A stretch of 64,000 bases of DNA from Agapetus fuscipes (lineage: Eukaryota > Arthropoda > Insecta > Trichoptera > Glossosomatidae): NCBI GenBank assembly GCA_951799405.1, contig OX637332.1, positions 10,855,001-10,919,000 on the forward strand. The letters run 5' to 3'. The translations under genes and the position numbers were made by a program. Of the stretch, positions 12,241 to 23,876 are shown piece by piece (within the stretch, counting starts at the first letter, position 1; every line of letters starts with the position of its first letter). Under the pieces are notes generated by a model. The model did not search any database. It saw nothing but the letters and a program-made list of their open reading frames with translations, and was not told the DNA's origin.

Positions 12241-12449
12241 ACAGGTTGGGGGCTAGCTTCATGCCAACCACTTTAGGTGAAGTGGGCTGGTACTCATTTA
12301 TTGTGGAGGCTGAGGAAACATTGCGGATATTTTATTTTAGGTTTGAAATAAATAAATCTTTTTAATCACACCCTCGCCTCGGTGGGATTCGAACCCCAGC
12401 TCTCGGCATGGAATGCAAGCATTCTACTAACTGAGCTATCGACCGGACA
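12241..12449 (-). repeat. tRNA-derived SINE-T1
   Basis: Minus strand head TAGCTCAGTTAGTAGAATGC and GGGGTTCGAATCCCACCGAG; body shortened. Confidence 0.9.
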
Positions 12450-12669
12450 GGTTTAATTTAAATTTATCAATACTTGTTCATTAATTTATTTATCTTTATT
12501 TTGTGTACAAGAAAATGAGATTGATTGTTATGAAAGGCAAAGGTAGAATTTATAAGTACTTTAAATTTTAGCGAAATATATAATGTCATTAAATAATTGT
12601 GATCAAACGAGAAAAAATACAAAATAACAGACATTCATATTTCAAACCCAATTGGTAATAAAAAACATT

Positions 12670-12897
12670 ATATTATCTAAGTTGCAACAAATATTTTAAA
12701 ATTTAAATGTTCATGTTGAAAAATTTTAAAATCACATTCGATACACGCTCCCAATCGAACACGTGTAACTTCACGCTAACACGTGTTGCAAGTGAACTTA
12801 CAAAATTAAATCCAAATATCAAAAAAATTATAACTTTTCAATTATTGTTGCCTTTCCCTAAAACAGGAACAATATTGAAAAAAAGTGATACATTTTG
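12670..12897 (-). repeat. Rep-A copy, old
   Basis: Strongly diverged; ACACGTGTAACTTCACGCT and CCTAAAACAGGAAC still recognisable. Confidence 0.6.
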
Positions 12898-13689
12898 ATA
12901 TAATATTAAAATTGGCATGAATTCAGCCCTTCCATTCAACCTAGGTATGATCCTATATATTTTCTCTCTGATTTGTATTTTATTCTCAGATTTTTGTGAG
13001 ACGGAAAAGCGCAACAGTTTCTACAATATTTTGCTTTGTTGGAATGTTGGGGATAGTGATATTTTCCTTTCCATATGGGCGATTCGTGTATGAAAATGTA
13101 TTATTCATCCAATGGGCTTATGGCCGCTTTAAATATGTCCTGGGGTCAAACGAAAGCTTTCAACTCTTCAAAAATTAAATAAGGATCTTTCGCGCCATCG
13201 AATACTTTATCGAAGCTTCTCACTTTACCCTCATGCTCATATCAAAATACGAAATTATTGCACTAACAAAAATAAAAGCAAGTTTTTTTTTATCTGCAAT
13301 GCAATGTTTCACAAAAGTTAACCGATTGATTTATTCAAAGGATCAAGCTAATGGACTTCCACTGTGTTTTACCCTTTATTTATATTTTATGGAATGACTA
13401 AAATAATAATGATCTCTATCCCTTTCTATCTATTAATTTAATTTAATTAAGTCTATCATTATTATTTTTTCTCTCTCTAAAAACAATGCCACTGGCAAAA
13501 TTAAACCATATTTGAGATTGCAATTTTAGAAACAAATATTATTTTGTGTGTAATGCATGCTAATAATATTGAAATCAAATTATTTTTCAATGTTTATTTT
13601 ATGTTATTGCACGGGTATATCTTTATTTTCATTATTTTTTAATAAAAAGGCATTTTTTTAAGTTGTTAACAAATTTGAAAAATTATAAC

Positions 13690-14465
13690 ACACTCCTATA
13701 GGTTGGGATGATTCTATAGGTTGGGATTAGAGAAGCGTGCCAGCAAAGGAAGATGCGTGATAGGAGCGTTCAATAGAATTGCGAAGAATAAAAGAATCCC
13801 TAAAAAAAAGAAAATGGCGGTACACAATTGTATATTGTTGCCGACCCTGATGTATGGAAGCGAGTCGTGGACGGTGAATGAAAGAGAAGTAAATAAGGTA
13901 TGCACCGTAGAAATGGCTCATTTAAGAAGTATGACAGGAAAAACACTGAAAGATAGAGTGAGAAATGAATGGGTTCTTAATGAATGCGGAGTAAAAGAAA
14001 GCGTGAAAGTGAAAGCTCATAGAAGTGTGATGCGATGGTTTAGATATATTGAAAGGATGAATGAAGACCGACCGACAAAAAAGTGTATAAAGGGAATGTA
14101 ATAGGTAAGCGTGGAAGGAGAAGACCTAGGAAAGAATGGATGGATCAGATAAGTGAGATTGCGAATGAATGGAATATACAGAGTGGTAACAAGAGAAGAG
14201 CGCGTGCATGAAAAGAGTGATGAAACTAGATGAGATGAAAGAAGTATGCAAGGACAGAGTCAAGTGGAGGCACTTGTGTGGAGCTACCAGCCACCCCTAT
14301 AAGAATGGCGGCAAGATACAAGACAAGACAAGGGATGAGGCTGACCACTCATCTTGAAAAAAATGTTCACTTTATAGATGTCACCCCTGTTTCAAGGAAG
14401 TTTGGCAAAAGTTGCAGGGCTTATGTTGATTCGAGGTTTGGTTTTTGAACAGTGAGTACACATGA
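13690..14465 (+). mobile_element. RTE-clade LINE, second lineage (RTE-c), frameshifted
   Basis: Coding 13721-14101 (KKMAVHNCILLPTLMYGSES, VMRWFRYIERMNEDR); a frameshift near 14095 precedes GRRRPRKEWMDQISEIANEW. Ends CCACCCCTATAAGAATGGCG and (ACAAG)n, followed by a headless Rep-A copy (14333-14465). Confidence 0.82.
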
Positions 14466-14477
14466 AATACTGAAATA

Positions 14478-14718
14478 ATCCTTGACTGATTTCTCGATTA
14501 TCAGGTTGGTATGAGGCTGGCCCTCATTCTTAATACACTTTTCCCGATGCCACTTCGGTTTCAGGGAAGGGCAACAGGAGTTACCAGGTTTATATTAAAG
14601 TGGGGTAAAGTTTATTTTGTAAGTACACATGCAGCATTTGTAAGCGTGGACTTGTCTGTTTGTGGGCATGCATTTCATTCAATTTGTAACGCTAATATAT
14701 CTTTGCGACTTAGATTAT
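14478..14718 (+). repeat. Rep-A copy, variant head
   Basis: CCTTGACTGATTTCTCG head variant; ends GCGACTTAGATTATAGAT. Confidence 0.85.
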
Positions 14719-14719
14719 A

Positions 14720-15420
14720 GATATGTTATATATGGATGTAAGTATATACTTTTGTACTAAATACAAAAAGGGCAAAAACATTGATAGACACAAATGTAGG
14801 AAGCTACTCGTACCTAGAAACATTTATAGAATGTTTATCAACACCAATTAGTTTTATGCAGAATGTGTAATTGTATCATACATGAAAATCGAAGCAAAGG
14901 GCACATTGTTTCATAGTGATGTATATATACCATTATTGAAGATAATAATTGTTATTATTAGTTTAGTTACATTGAATACGGAGCGAATCGATTCTCTGAG
15001 AGTATCAAATATCCGCAGGAAAATTACATTATATGGGCCGCAAGAGTTAGCAGAATCCAAACAATACTCAAATTATTAATTGCTTCAAAAAGTTTGATGA
15101 AAACTTTAAAATCTTCCTTTTCATTGCGAAAATTAAAGAGCATGCAAACGGCAAAATTGGTAAGTCTAAGTAACATTATTTATTGACGTTTATCTCACAA
15201 ATTTTCATTATTTTCAAAGACACAGCAATTGTTACAAAATATAATATTATCTATTCAATGTCACGTAAAAAATTTACTTCAAAACTACATACATACACTA
15301 GAAGGTATTCTACAACATCCTAGATTGCAGCCTTTTGGAAATATGGCTCATAAATCAAGCTTCACAAATTGTGATCTTATACATATCAGATATAAATATG
15401 TTATATTCTGCTTCTCTAAT
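14720..15420. other. AT-rich stretch, nothing recognised
   Basis: No supported exon or repeat. Confidence 0.3.
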
Positions 15421-15424
15421 TTAA

Positions 15425-15604
15425 TCTTATCTAATCTCAATTGCAAATATATATTAACATTTAAAATTAAGTAAGTAAGTTTGCCCTTACAAATGCTGCA
15501 TGTGTACTTACAATTAAAAAAATAAACCTCAAATGAACATAAGCCCTGCAACTTTTGCTGACCTTACCTGAAACAGGGGGGACATTAGCAAAGTTAACCA
15601 TTTT
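15425..15604 (-). repeat. Rep-A copy, partial
   Basis: CTAATCTCAATTGC to CAAAGTTAACC. Confidence 0.8.
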
Positions 15605-15959
15605 TAACAGCCCTGATAATGTAATATATCTAATTAATTATGACAAAGCTTTTACTTTTTGTAATTCTTATTTCTGCGAATGATGCTTTGATTTGGTTCA
15701 AGTTTTTTTGCAAAGCCATAATCCATCATTTCATATTTTCGCGATTTAGTATGTTTGTAGTTCTGAATAATTACTAACAAGCGTTTCAACTACTTCCTAA
15801 CAATCAATTTTTAAGTTAATGTGGCATTTAATCGTAAAATTTTAATAATGCTTGTCTAGAAAATGGAATAAGTATCGAGAAATGTGTGCGCAATTGAAAA
15901 GTATGTACACTGAAAGGTGCGGATAAATACTTGAGAGCAAGCAACCAGTTATTTCAGAA

Positions 15960-16260
15960 CGTTAAAAACTTCTCAAAATTTAGATAAATGGATAAAACAC
16001 AGAGCTAGACTCACCGATCTGAGCCGATTTGTGTATCTAAAACAAGTGTGCCCAAGGGCATCATCTTCATACAAATGAGGTCTTCTTTTAATCAGTTTCC
16101 AGGCAACCGTCATGTTTATGTCTCTTTTAGACTTATGAATATGATGTTATTATCTTATGTCTAATTTTTGCTGTTTACATACGTATTATTCCGTTTCATG
16201 GTACATTTGTTACAATGGAAAAAACAGACGCAATCCATCATGTATTTTATATTGATAGAT
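15960..16260 (-). mobile_element. Possible solo PLE end
   Basis: Minus strand at about 16070-16025 reads GTATGAAGATGATGCCCTTG, GGCACAC, TTGTTTTAGATAC: a hammerhead-like order (box, GCCC/GGGC stem, closing GATAC). Not palindromic. Low confidence. Confidence 0.3.
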
Positions 16261-16437
16261 GTCTATACTACTTAGACGTATATAGCATTTAATTTTGCCC
16301 TTTTTTCACTTGTTCCCAGTGAAATCCAATTTTAGCGTAAAATTGCAATTTTTTACAGTTTGCTTACTTGTAAGAAATAAAAAGGTTTTCGTCTTTTATG
16401 CGATTTTATATGCCCACAATACATGTATATTGTGTAG

Positions 16438-16558
16438 TTTACCTTATATGGACATACATTCTACAACTTTTGCATCCCATTCTTGACACAGGGGTAACAT
16501 TGCCAAAGTGAACCAATTTTTATAGTATGGGTGGTCAACAAACACACGAGTCAACGAA
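16438..16558 (-). repeat. Rep-A copy, 5' half
   Basis: ATATGGACATACATTCTACA to GGTGGTCAAC. Confidence 0.75.
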
Positions 16559-17227
16559 TAAGAATTAAAATATCCATTGCAGGCGTATTAATTTTTTTTC
16601 CAATACATATTTTTTCCAATAAATTCAATTGAATGTTCAATTTTGCGGTCCAACAAAAATGTGTTTTTGTCTTTCTTAAACTGTTTAATCTATTCATCTT
16701 TAATAATAATATTATAATCCTGGATTCAGCCAAGGCTCACGCAGGGCTGTCGAGCTTATGATGATGATGATGATTATGAAGATGATATTAATAACATTTT
16801 CAAATAGTAATTTTTTGCAAGTGCTATTTTGTGAATTCACTGCAAGGACACTGCGGATCTACGATTAAATACATTCGCACTTTTTACAACTATATTGTAA
16901 CTTTTTGCAACCATAGCATCTAAAATATCCAGAAATAATTAAATAATGTTAATAATTTGAAATGAGTGTATGATTTATGCTGGCTTCGAGTCTCCGAGTA
17001 GACTGTAAATTTCCGGGAACGATATCACTATCAGCCTCATAATGTTGATTTTATTTTTTTATAAAATTCTTTAATCTCATTTTTTATTTACATACGCGTA
17101 GGTAGACATATAGTATGGTTCCACACCATTATAGGGCAATGTTACAATGGAGTCGTATGGAACCAAAATCGGAGGTCTAGGATTTTCTTTTAAAATTTTA
17201 GATAATTACGGGAAAATGACAAAAAAA

Positions 17228-17330
17228 AAACATGAACCCTGCAAGTGCAACTCACGCCGAATTTCCCTGAAACAAAGTTGACATTGACAGTGAAACATTT
17301 TCTACTGTATGGGTGATCAGCCTTATTCGA
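17228..17330 (-). repeat. Rep-A copy, 5' part
   Basis: CATGAACCCTGCAAGTGC to GGGTGATCAGCC, followed directly by a full copy. Confidence 0.75.
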
Positions 17331-17340
17331 ATAGACGGAA

Positions 17341-17601
17341 TCTTATCAAATCTAATCTAAGATGCAAATATATGTAACATTGGAGATTCACATTACATGC
17401 ATTTTAACAAGCAGACACGTATAAGTTCGCGCTTGACATGCCGCATGTGAATCTACAACAAAAAAACCCAAATCTCAAATAAACATACACCCTGCAACTC
17501 TTCCCGACCTTCCCTGAAACAGGGGTGCCATTGGCAAAGTAAACCAATTTCTACAGCATGGGTGGTCATCCGCATACCAACCTAGTAAGTCAAGGAACAT
17601 A
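17341..17601 (-). repeat. Rep-A copy, full length
   Basis: Both ends clear. Confidence 0.92.
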
Positions 17602-18365
17602 CACAACAAATTACAGACGGATTTTTTCATTTTCTTTAAAGCAGCATAGTTACTTACAGCTGGTATTCATAATAAATGTTCTCATATAGAACCGAAAACA
17701 GAAATATACGAATCTTTTTTTAAAGATCTATTTTCTCTGTTTCAGTTGGTTTTTTTCTGTCTCATTTTCGAATAAAATCTTAGATTACTGCTTTTGATTC
17801 TGTAGAACTCTGGTGATAACAAGTAAAGCTGTAATACTGCAGCTGTATGAATAACTATAATCACAATACGCTGAACAATTGTCCTACTTTGAATAATCGA
17901 GTCGTAAAACCTAGGAAAAGAAAAGTAACAAGTCTTCAGACACTTTTAAATACAACTTGAATGTAAGATTATGATATGCTTCAACGTAGAGAGGTGCTTT
18001 GTGTCTTTTTCTTCAATTGTTACATATTATATTATTAGGGACTCTAAGCAAATGTTTTTCGTTTCTTTCCAAAAACACACTTGATTCAATACTGCAACTG
18101 GAGAGGGTCATATTATAATTATCGTATCCACTCGACATATAGTAGCTCAATATACTGTACCAGGCATCATAGAATAAAATTTGGTATTAAAAATTCTTCG
18201 ACCAAACTGAGAAATTAATTCCCACAACAATTTTGTATATTGATGAAATTTTGCTCAATGAGAACGCTACGAAAAGCTACGTACACAAAAAAATGGTTTT
18301 AAATTTAAATTATAGCTCGAGCTTTCCAGTTTTATACTCAGTTACTAGTGTGTTGATTGTTGATT
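17602..18365. other. AT-rich stretch, nothing recognised
   Basis: No supported exon or repeat. Confidence 0.3.
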
Positions 18366-18532
18366 GAGGAGATTGTGAAAGAATGGTACATACAAAGTGA
18401 GTGTAGGTAAATGAAAAATGTGATGGATATGAATGAATTGAAAGAGTTATGTAAGGCTAGGAAGAAATGGAAGCAGCTCTACAGAGGCTCTCCCCCCCCC
18501 CCTTAGCGGAACGGCGACAGAGTTACATTTAC
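18366..18532 (+). mobile_element. RTE LINE 3' fragment (RTE-b)
   Basis: Decayed C-terminus (ATGAATTGAAAGAGTTATGT...) then GCTCTCC, a C-run and TTAGCGGAACGGCGACAGAG with a TTACA tail. Same 3' end as 20.6 and 21.1 kb. Confidence 0.7.
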
Positions 18533-18925
18533 AGTACAAATAAAGTACCCTGCTTTTTACCCTGTGTTACCCTGTTTTGAGCCGCAGCATACAATATAGC
18601 CGATCTTCGAAAGAAGTGGCACCAAAAGAAAAACTAGAGTGTACAAAAACCGGGAAACTGTAATCAAATTATTCTTCTCTAACTTTTCATCAAAAGAAAT
18701 GTGGTTTGGGCCCGATAAGTAATTAATAAGGACCATAATTGTTTTTTTTGCTGTTTTGTGATAAAAGGGCCCTATTTGACCATAGCTTTTCCCAGAAGAA
18801 AAAATCTTCGGTCCCAATGCACCTGCAATCTCCGCAGCTCTAAGCACATATGAGTATGATACGGCATTGCACAGCAGAGGGCCGTGCATACGAAATACAC
18901 GATCTAAGTACTTGGCTGTGTTACA

Positions 18926-19182
18926 TCGCATGTGACGAGTGGAAACTATTTTTTTACAGGTAAGGGGGCCAGCTTTACGCCAATCACTTCAGTTGAAGTG
19001 AGGGTTTCCCAGCTCCTTAGAGGGCTGGTACTCATTTCTGGTGAAGGCTGAGTAAATCTTGCCGGTATTTGAAATAAACACCGAAACGGGAAATCATTTC
19101 TGACACATTCGGTGTGATTCGAACCCGAGCTCACGGCATGGAATGCAAGCACTGTAACAGCTGAGCTATCGTCCGGACATGT
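18926..19182 (-). repeat. tRNA-derived SINE-T1
   Basis: Minus strand head TAGCTCAGCTGTTACAGTGC, B box GGGTTCGAATC, full body and a GTAAAAAAATAG-type tail. Confidence 0.9.
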
Positions 19183-19666
19183 TACAAAAATCGTCTATAT
19201 ATTATTTAGGGTTTGATAAACCAGTAGATTAGGGTGTTTTTTTCTTGCAAGCTCTATATGAAAGTGTACTTCAGCATAAATTCCATACGTCAACGAAAAG
19301 TTTAATAAACAAAAATTATCCAACTTTTTATTCACCAAACGTGTAAAGGTCTCTGATGCATCGTAGAATATTCAGAGCGCCTTATCTCAGCCTGGTGCAT
19401 AGCATCGAGGTGACTAATCAAACATCTTTCAACACCTATGCAACTCTGTATCAAGGAATTTTGTTTTTTTTTAATAATTATGTCAGGCACGTTTTTAAAC
19501 AACTTTCCAATGAAATGCACCATTTTTCTGTTTTCAACTACCTAGTATTATCGTCCCTCCATTGCTTGTTTGGCTTATGTACCATTTATTTACAATAATA
19601 ATAACTACACAGTTAAAATTATTACACGGATATTGGACGAACCGTTATGAAAGAACTTTCATTATT

Positions 19667-19706
19667 CTTGACGTTTTGTTATCGACGTAGCTAACGTCTT
19701 CAGGAG
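19667..19706 (-). ncRNA. Hammerhead-like motif, decayed (left arm)
   Basis: CTC, CTGAAGA, stem GTTAGC with GATAAC, then CAAAACGTC where CGAAACGTC would be expected. The change fits CpG decay of the conserved G. Confidence 0.5.
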
Positions 19707-19726
19707 ACACCCTCTCTGCACGACGA

Positions 19727-19763
19727 CTGAGGATGAAGCTACGTCGCTAACAAAACGTCGAGA
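19727..19763 (+). ncRNA. Hammerhead-like motif, decayed (right arm)
   Basis: CTGAGGA, GAAGC/GCTAAC stem, CAAAACGTC, GAG. The same G-to-A change as in the left arm, so it predates or was copied with the palindrome. Confidence 0.5.
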
Positions 19764-20226
19764 ATAATGTAAGTTCTCTTATAATGGTTCGTCTAATATC
19801 CGAGTAATAAATTTTAACTGCGTAGTTATTATTATTGTAAATATGTCGAACGACCGTAACTTCAACCTTAGGCTAACAATTACCTACCATTTGATTTAAA
19901 TGTGACCTTTAAATGAAATTGCCGTAAGAATCACATTCTATACAATCGGAGATAAGAAAAAAAAATTAACACAAAGAGTTGTTTTAAATATTGTCAAAAT
20001 CAATGTCCAGGTTTTATAAGACACATTGGTCCAGTACACATACAAACATTGCTCGTGTGAAATTAACTCTGTTGAAGATAAGACACACAAGCACTAAGGG
20101 GACGTTATGATACATTTGAATTTTCAAAGGTGGCAAAAAAAATTGTGCTAAAAATAATTCTATGTATTTTGATGTAATCAAATTTATAATTCACACATTT
20201 TTATTTGTACGATTGTAGTGTTTGTA

Positions 20227-20444
20227 TTACTTGTAGATTCTCTTTTGTTGATCTTGCATCTTTTTTTCATTAGAATTAATCAACTCTGGAATGTTGTCAT
20301 TTTTGTCAATTGAAAATCTGTTGAACAAGCATTGGAAGGTGTCCACCAAGAATCGCAAAAAAGTGTTATAAGTACTCAAATAATATGGTAGATACAAAAA
20401 TACTTTTAAAACATATTCAAGTTTGTATCGATGAGCAGACATCT
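20227..20444 (-). CDS. Candidate terminal coding exon, unknown product
   Basis: A pyrimidine-rich acceptor (TTCACTTTTAG) at 20446-20445 is followed by an open frame of about 72 codons. It begins EMSAHRYKLEYVLKVFLYLP and ends QQKRIYK with TAA at 20229-20227; AATAAA follows on the minus strand at 20205-20200. Composition is mixed rather than low-complexity: an aromatic/hydrophobic first half, then a polar lysine-rich tail. No family recognised and no upstream exon found. It could be a decayed gene or a chance ORF. Confidence 0.25.
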
Positions 20445-20550
20445 CTAAAAGTGAACGAAAAATGAGCAAGATTGTGCAAAAATTAGAAAATGCATACATC
20501 TTTATAAATAAGAAAATGTATTTAATAATACTGTAAATACATTTACAGAA

Positions 20551-20755
20551 AATACAATACCGAGAAAAGTATGGATGGATCAAATTGAGGAGATCTTGAA
20601 AGTACGGGATATACAAAGTGAGCGTAAAAGAAGAAAATGCATGAAAAAGGTGATGGATATGAATGAATTAAAAGAGGTATGTACGGATAGGATAAATTGG
20701 AGGCAGCTCTGCAGAGGCTCCGGCCACCCCTAGCGGAATGGCGACAGAGTTAAAG
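20551..20755 (+). mobile_element. RTE LINE 3' fragment (RTE-b)
   Basis: Plus strand: AGAAAAGTATGGATGGATCA (PRKVWMDQ), then the KKVMDMNELKEVC segment, and GCCACCCCTAGCGGAATGGC. It borders the candidate minus-strand exon at 20227-20444. Confidence 0.75.
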
Positions 20756-21057
20756 TTTCAGTATATAAGAGTTCAAACCTATATGTCACTGTTTTTATAC
20801 GTGCAAAATCGATGAATTTTTCATTTAATTTTTCCAAGTTGGAATTTTTATTTGCATGACTATAATATGAATTATTTTTCATACTTAAAATAAACATAAA
20901 AGTACTATTAACATGAATATTATGGAATGAAAGGCGGTGATCTAGGATTGTGTAAGAAAATATGATAAATATAAAATACACGGAAGCACAGAAAAAAATA
21001 TTTCCAGTTTATTTTTCTCATTTTCAAAAACAACTCATGTAATTTGGCGAAAGTTTA

Positions 21058-21372
21058 GGTACAAAAGAATGTGATGAGATGGTTTAGGCATGTGGAAAGA
21101 ATAAATGATGATAGACTGACAAAGTATATATAACGAGGAAGTGTGAAAGGAAAAAGAGGGAAGGGACGACTCAACGAAAGTATGGAGTGATCAGATTGAG
21201 GAGATTGACAAAAAATAGGATATACAAAGCGAACGTAAAAGAAGAAAATGCATGAAAAGGTGATGGATTTGAATGCATTGTAAGAGTAAGGATAGGAAGA
21301 AACGGAGGCAGCTCTGCAGAGGCTCTGGCCACCCCTAGCGGAATGGCGACAGAGTTACAGTTACAGTTACTC
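21058..21372 (+). mobile_element. RTE LINE 3' fragment (RTE-b)
   Basis: VMRWFRHVERINDDRLTK in a broken frame, then the same 3' UTR as 20.6 kb, GGCGACAGAG, and a (TTACAG)n tail. Confidence 0.8.
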
Positions 21373-21444
21373 GTAGATTGGCGCCTTTGGTTCTAAACAA
21401 CTCCCATAAAAATGTGTTTTCTACCTATTGGTACACGTAAGTAC

Positions 21445-21615
21445 CTTCTGTACCCCGAGTATAAAACATTGCGAAGATTCCCCTCGATCGCGTATATAGA
21501 AGAATGAAGGAAGATACAACAGCACCCCTTATGATTGGTTTAGTTATCATACATTTTTTCTACTTACGCGATCGAGGGGAATACACGCATTTTTTTGGGG
21601 CACTTTTCGGTAATC
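21445..21615. mobile_element. Small inverted-repeat element
   Basis: CCCCGAGTATAAAACATTGC at the left, with inner CCCCTCGATCGCG and its inverse CGCGATCGAGGGG at about 21568-21580, ending near GGGGCAC. Shares its terminal motif with 2338-2515. Confidence 0.5.
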
Positions 21616-21734
21616 GCAAAATAATATGTTGAAAAATTTTTTTCCAGTAGTTTATTAATTCATAAAGGTCTCTTCACTTTACCTACATCACCAAGTTAGT
21701 AATTGCATTTGTCAACTCCCCCGAACGTACCCAG

Positions 21735-21910
21735 TAGTATATTTACCTACCCCAAGTACAAAACATTGCGTTTAAACTAAACCACATATATTTACCGGAA
21801 ATTGTTGGAAACTTAAACGCTCACTAGAGACGCTGCTTTTGTTGTAATACATTTTTTTGTTGAGCGCTATGGTTGAGTTTAAGCTCAATGTTTTGTACTT
21901 TGCTGGTCCG
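21735..21910. mobile_element. Small inverted-repeat element
   Basis: AGTACAAAACATTGCGTTTA at the left is matched by the inverted GCTCAATGTTTTGTACTTTG at the right, giving ~26-bp imperfect terminal inverted repeats around ~120 bp. Confidence 0.55.
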
Positions 21911-22182
21911 TTGCATAAGTGAGTGTTTGGTTAGTAAGGGGCTGACTCCACAGGTGGTCGGGAGCCTCCCCCCCCCTCCCTCCCTCCCCCGGCCCACCCC
22001 CTTCCGCAACAACTTTCCTGCCTGTTTACCGACTTGTTGACTTATGCTCCCATCATAAAAACACACTCACTTTAACTTTAACTCGCATGTTCATTGCTCT
22101 ATAAATGACACACATGGCCGCGATTCCAACTGAGGGGATAGTAATCCAATCTTATCCGAGTTGCACATTTAGTGCATACGGC

Positions 22183-22880
22183 CACCTCAAAGCTGAAACT
22201 GAATAAGTACTGATTCACTGATTTGAAAAAATCGTGGATATTTTTTTTTATTTGGAGTAACTTCTCAAAGTGAATGAAATGAAGTGAATATGGTAGTGTT
22301 CATTAAATTTTTTTAAAAACTTCAGGATTTTCACACATTTTTAGTGTTTTCTGTCGAAGAAAATTGGAAAAAAGGTGCATTTATCTGAGAAACTCATGTG
22401 AGCTTAATGTGTTTATTTGAAATTAGTCGAAGGCTTACGCTTAGGAATTTTTAAAAGAATGACTCTAGCACTCGTATTTAACAATCATACCAGCTTTCTT
22501 TAGAACTCATTTTAAGTTTGAATAGTTTTTATTGTTCTGACCAGCAGTACCCAATGTGTTTCGATACGCAATTTGTGTAAATGGAATCAATTTATTTACA
22601 CAGGTAAGGAAAGAAGCCTTATGGATATGTGGCTGAAAAAATCAACATGAAACTTCACACGATCTATGTTGTGGGTACGCTATAAATTTTCTGAAATATT
22701 GGTGTAAATTTGTAAAGGAGGTTAAGCCAGGCACAAGGTACAACATTTTATAAATTTATTGCTATGAAAAGAAAAATGAAAAAAAACATGTGACTTATCC
22801 GATCGACATCAAACTTCATGGAAATCATGTCGAGAATGTTTTCTGAAAGTTTGATTAAAATCGGTTGAGTTGTTCAGTAT
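22183..22880 (+). repeat. Interspersed repeat (GCAGTACCC family), copy 2
   Basis: Same ordered blocks as 6596-7090, continuing into a CATCAAACTTCATGGAAATC ... TTAAAATCGGTTGAG segment also seen at 9905-10005. The latter type is common in insect repeats. Confidence 0.7.
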
Positions 22881-23454
22881 ATTTTTCAGTTTTGTCTTAT
22901 TTGAAAAATATTTTTAAGTTTTTAGCGTAAAAAAACTACACAAAAATTTTAAAATAAGTGTGTAATCAGTACTGCAATTTCATGCATATGACCCATTTCA
23001 AATGAAAGAAAAAAAACGAAGATTGGAAATCAGATGAAGAAAGCATACCTTATTTGTTGAGTTAATCTACAAATAACAGGCCGTAATCAAGTAGAAAAAT
23101 TAGAAGCTTCATCGTGGAATTCGGGAATGATAATTTCATATCATGAACATCATTTCATTATTGTTTGTTTGTCGAACCGATAATTACCTTCAAGTTTACG
23201 TTGTATCCAATGTCACCTCATACAAATTGAAAAACAAAAAAATAAACACTTTGGATTTCAGTATTTAGAAGTAAAATTACATTGAAAAGTATGCCGAAAG
23301 CCTTTTAAGTTGTGAATAATAAATGTATGTATCATTGTCATAAGCCAAATTAGTACCTAAGGAAACGTGCGTTTTAATGTAAAGATAATCGTAGAAGTTT
23401 CAGGTCGAACTAAAAGAGTTGAATTCATCCCTTTTGTTTTTAATTGAAAAAAAA

Positions 23455-23625
23455 CACAGTTTTAATTCACCATTTTTTTCTTATTATTTTATTTTATGCT
23501 CGAATATTTTCGCCTTAAAAGGCATTATCAGGAGCAATGACGAAGAGTCGAAAATATTCGATGATAAAATAAAATAATAAAAAATAAATACGATGAATTA
23601 CAACTGTGGTTTTTTTTAATAAATA
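23455..23625. mobile_element. PLE-derived palindrome
   Basis: Inverse arms around 23536 (CGAATATTTTCG versus CGAAAATATTCG, TTATTATTTTATTTTATG versus its complement), with CACAGTTTTAATTC at the left and GAATTACAACTGTGG at the right outer edges. No clear target duplication. Confidence 0.75.
23498..23535 (-). ncRNA. Hammerhead-like motif, one core change
   Basis: GCTC, CTGATAA, stem II GCCTT/AAGGC, GAAA, palindromic AATATT, C, GAGC; stem I GCUC/GAGC perfect. The core G of CUGANGA is A here. Confidence 0.6.
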
Positions 23626-23876
23626 TTCCTTGACTTATAGGTTGGTATGAGGCTGACCACCCATACTGTAAAAAATGGTTCACTTTGCCAATGTCACCCC
23701 TGTTTCAGGGAATGTCGGCAAGAGTTGCAGGGCTTATGTTCATTTGAGGTTTGGATTTTATTTGTAAGTACACAATCAGCATTTGTAAGCGCGAACTACA
23801 CGTGTTTGTTTGTGGGCATACATCTGAGAGCTTTGAATGAATATATCCTTGCAACTTTGATTATAGATTATAGATA
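23626..23876 (+). repeat. Rep-A copy, full length
   Basis: Starts ATTCCTTGACTTATAGG immediately after the PLE palindrome. Confidence 0.93.

Larger units (their letters stand above)
19578..19842. mobile_element. PLE-derived palindrome
   Basis: ATTTACAATAATAATAACTA at the left is matched by its inverse at the right end (19842), with ~100-bp arms throughout. No duplication recognised. Both arms carry the same hammerhead-like sequence. Confidence 0.75.

Noticed and set aside
12370..12449. tRNA-like sequence with A and B boxes
   Set aside because: It is the head of SINE-T1, not a tRNA gene: body sequence common to other copies follows directly and the acceptor stem does not pair.
18557..18931. 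124-codon minus-strand ORF
   Set aside because: No recognisable domain, no splice context and no homologous pattern; lies between an RTE-b fragment and SINE-T1. Probably chance or decayed repeat.
20227..20616. Full 129-codon ORF as one exon
   Set aside because: The 5' third is low-complexity Ile/Phe/Tyr sequence upstream of a good acceptor; only the part after 20444 is kept as a candidate.
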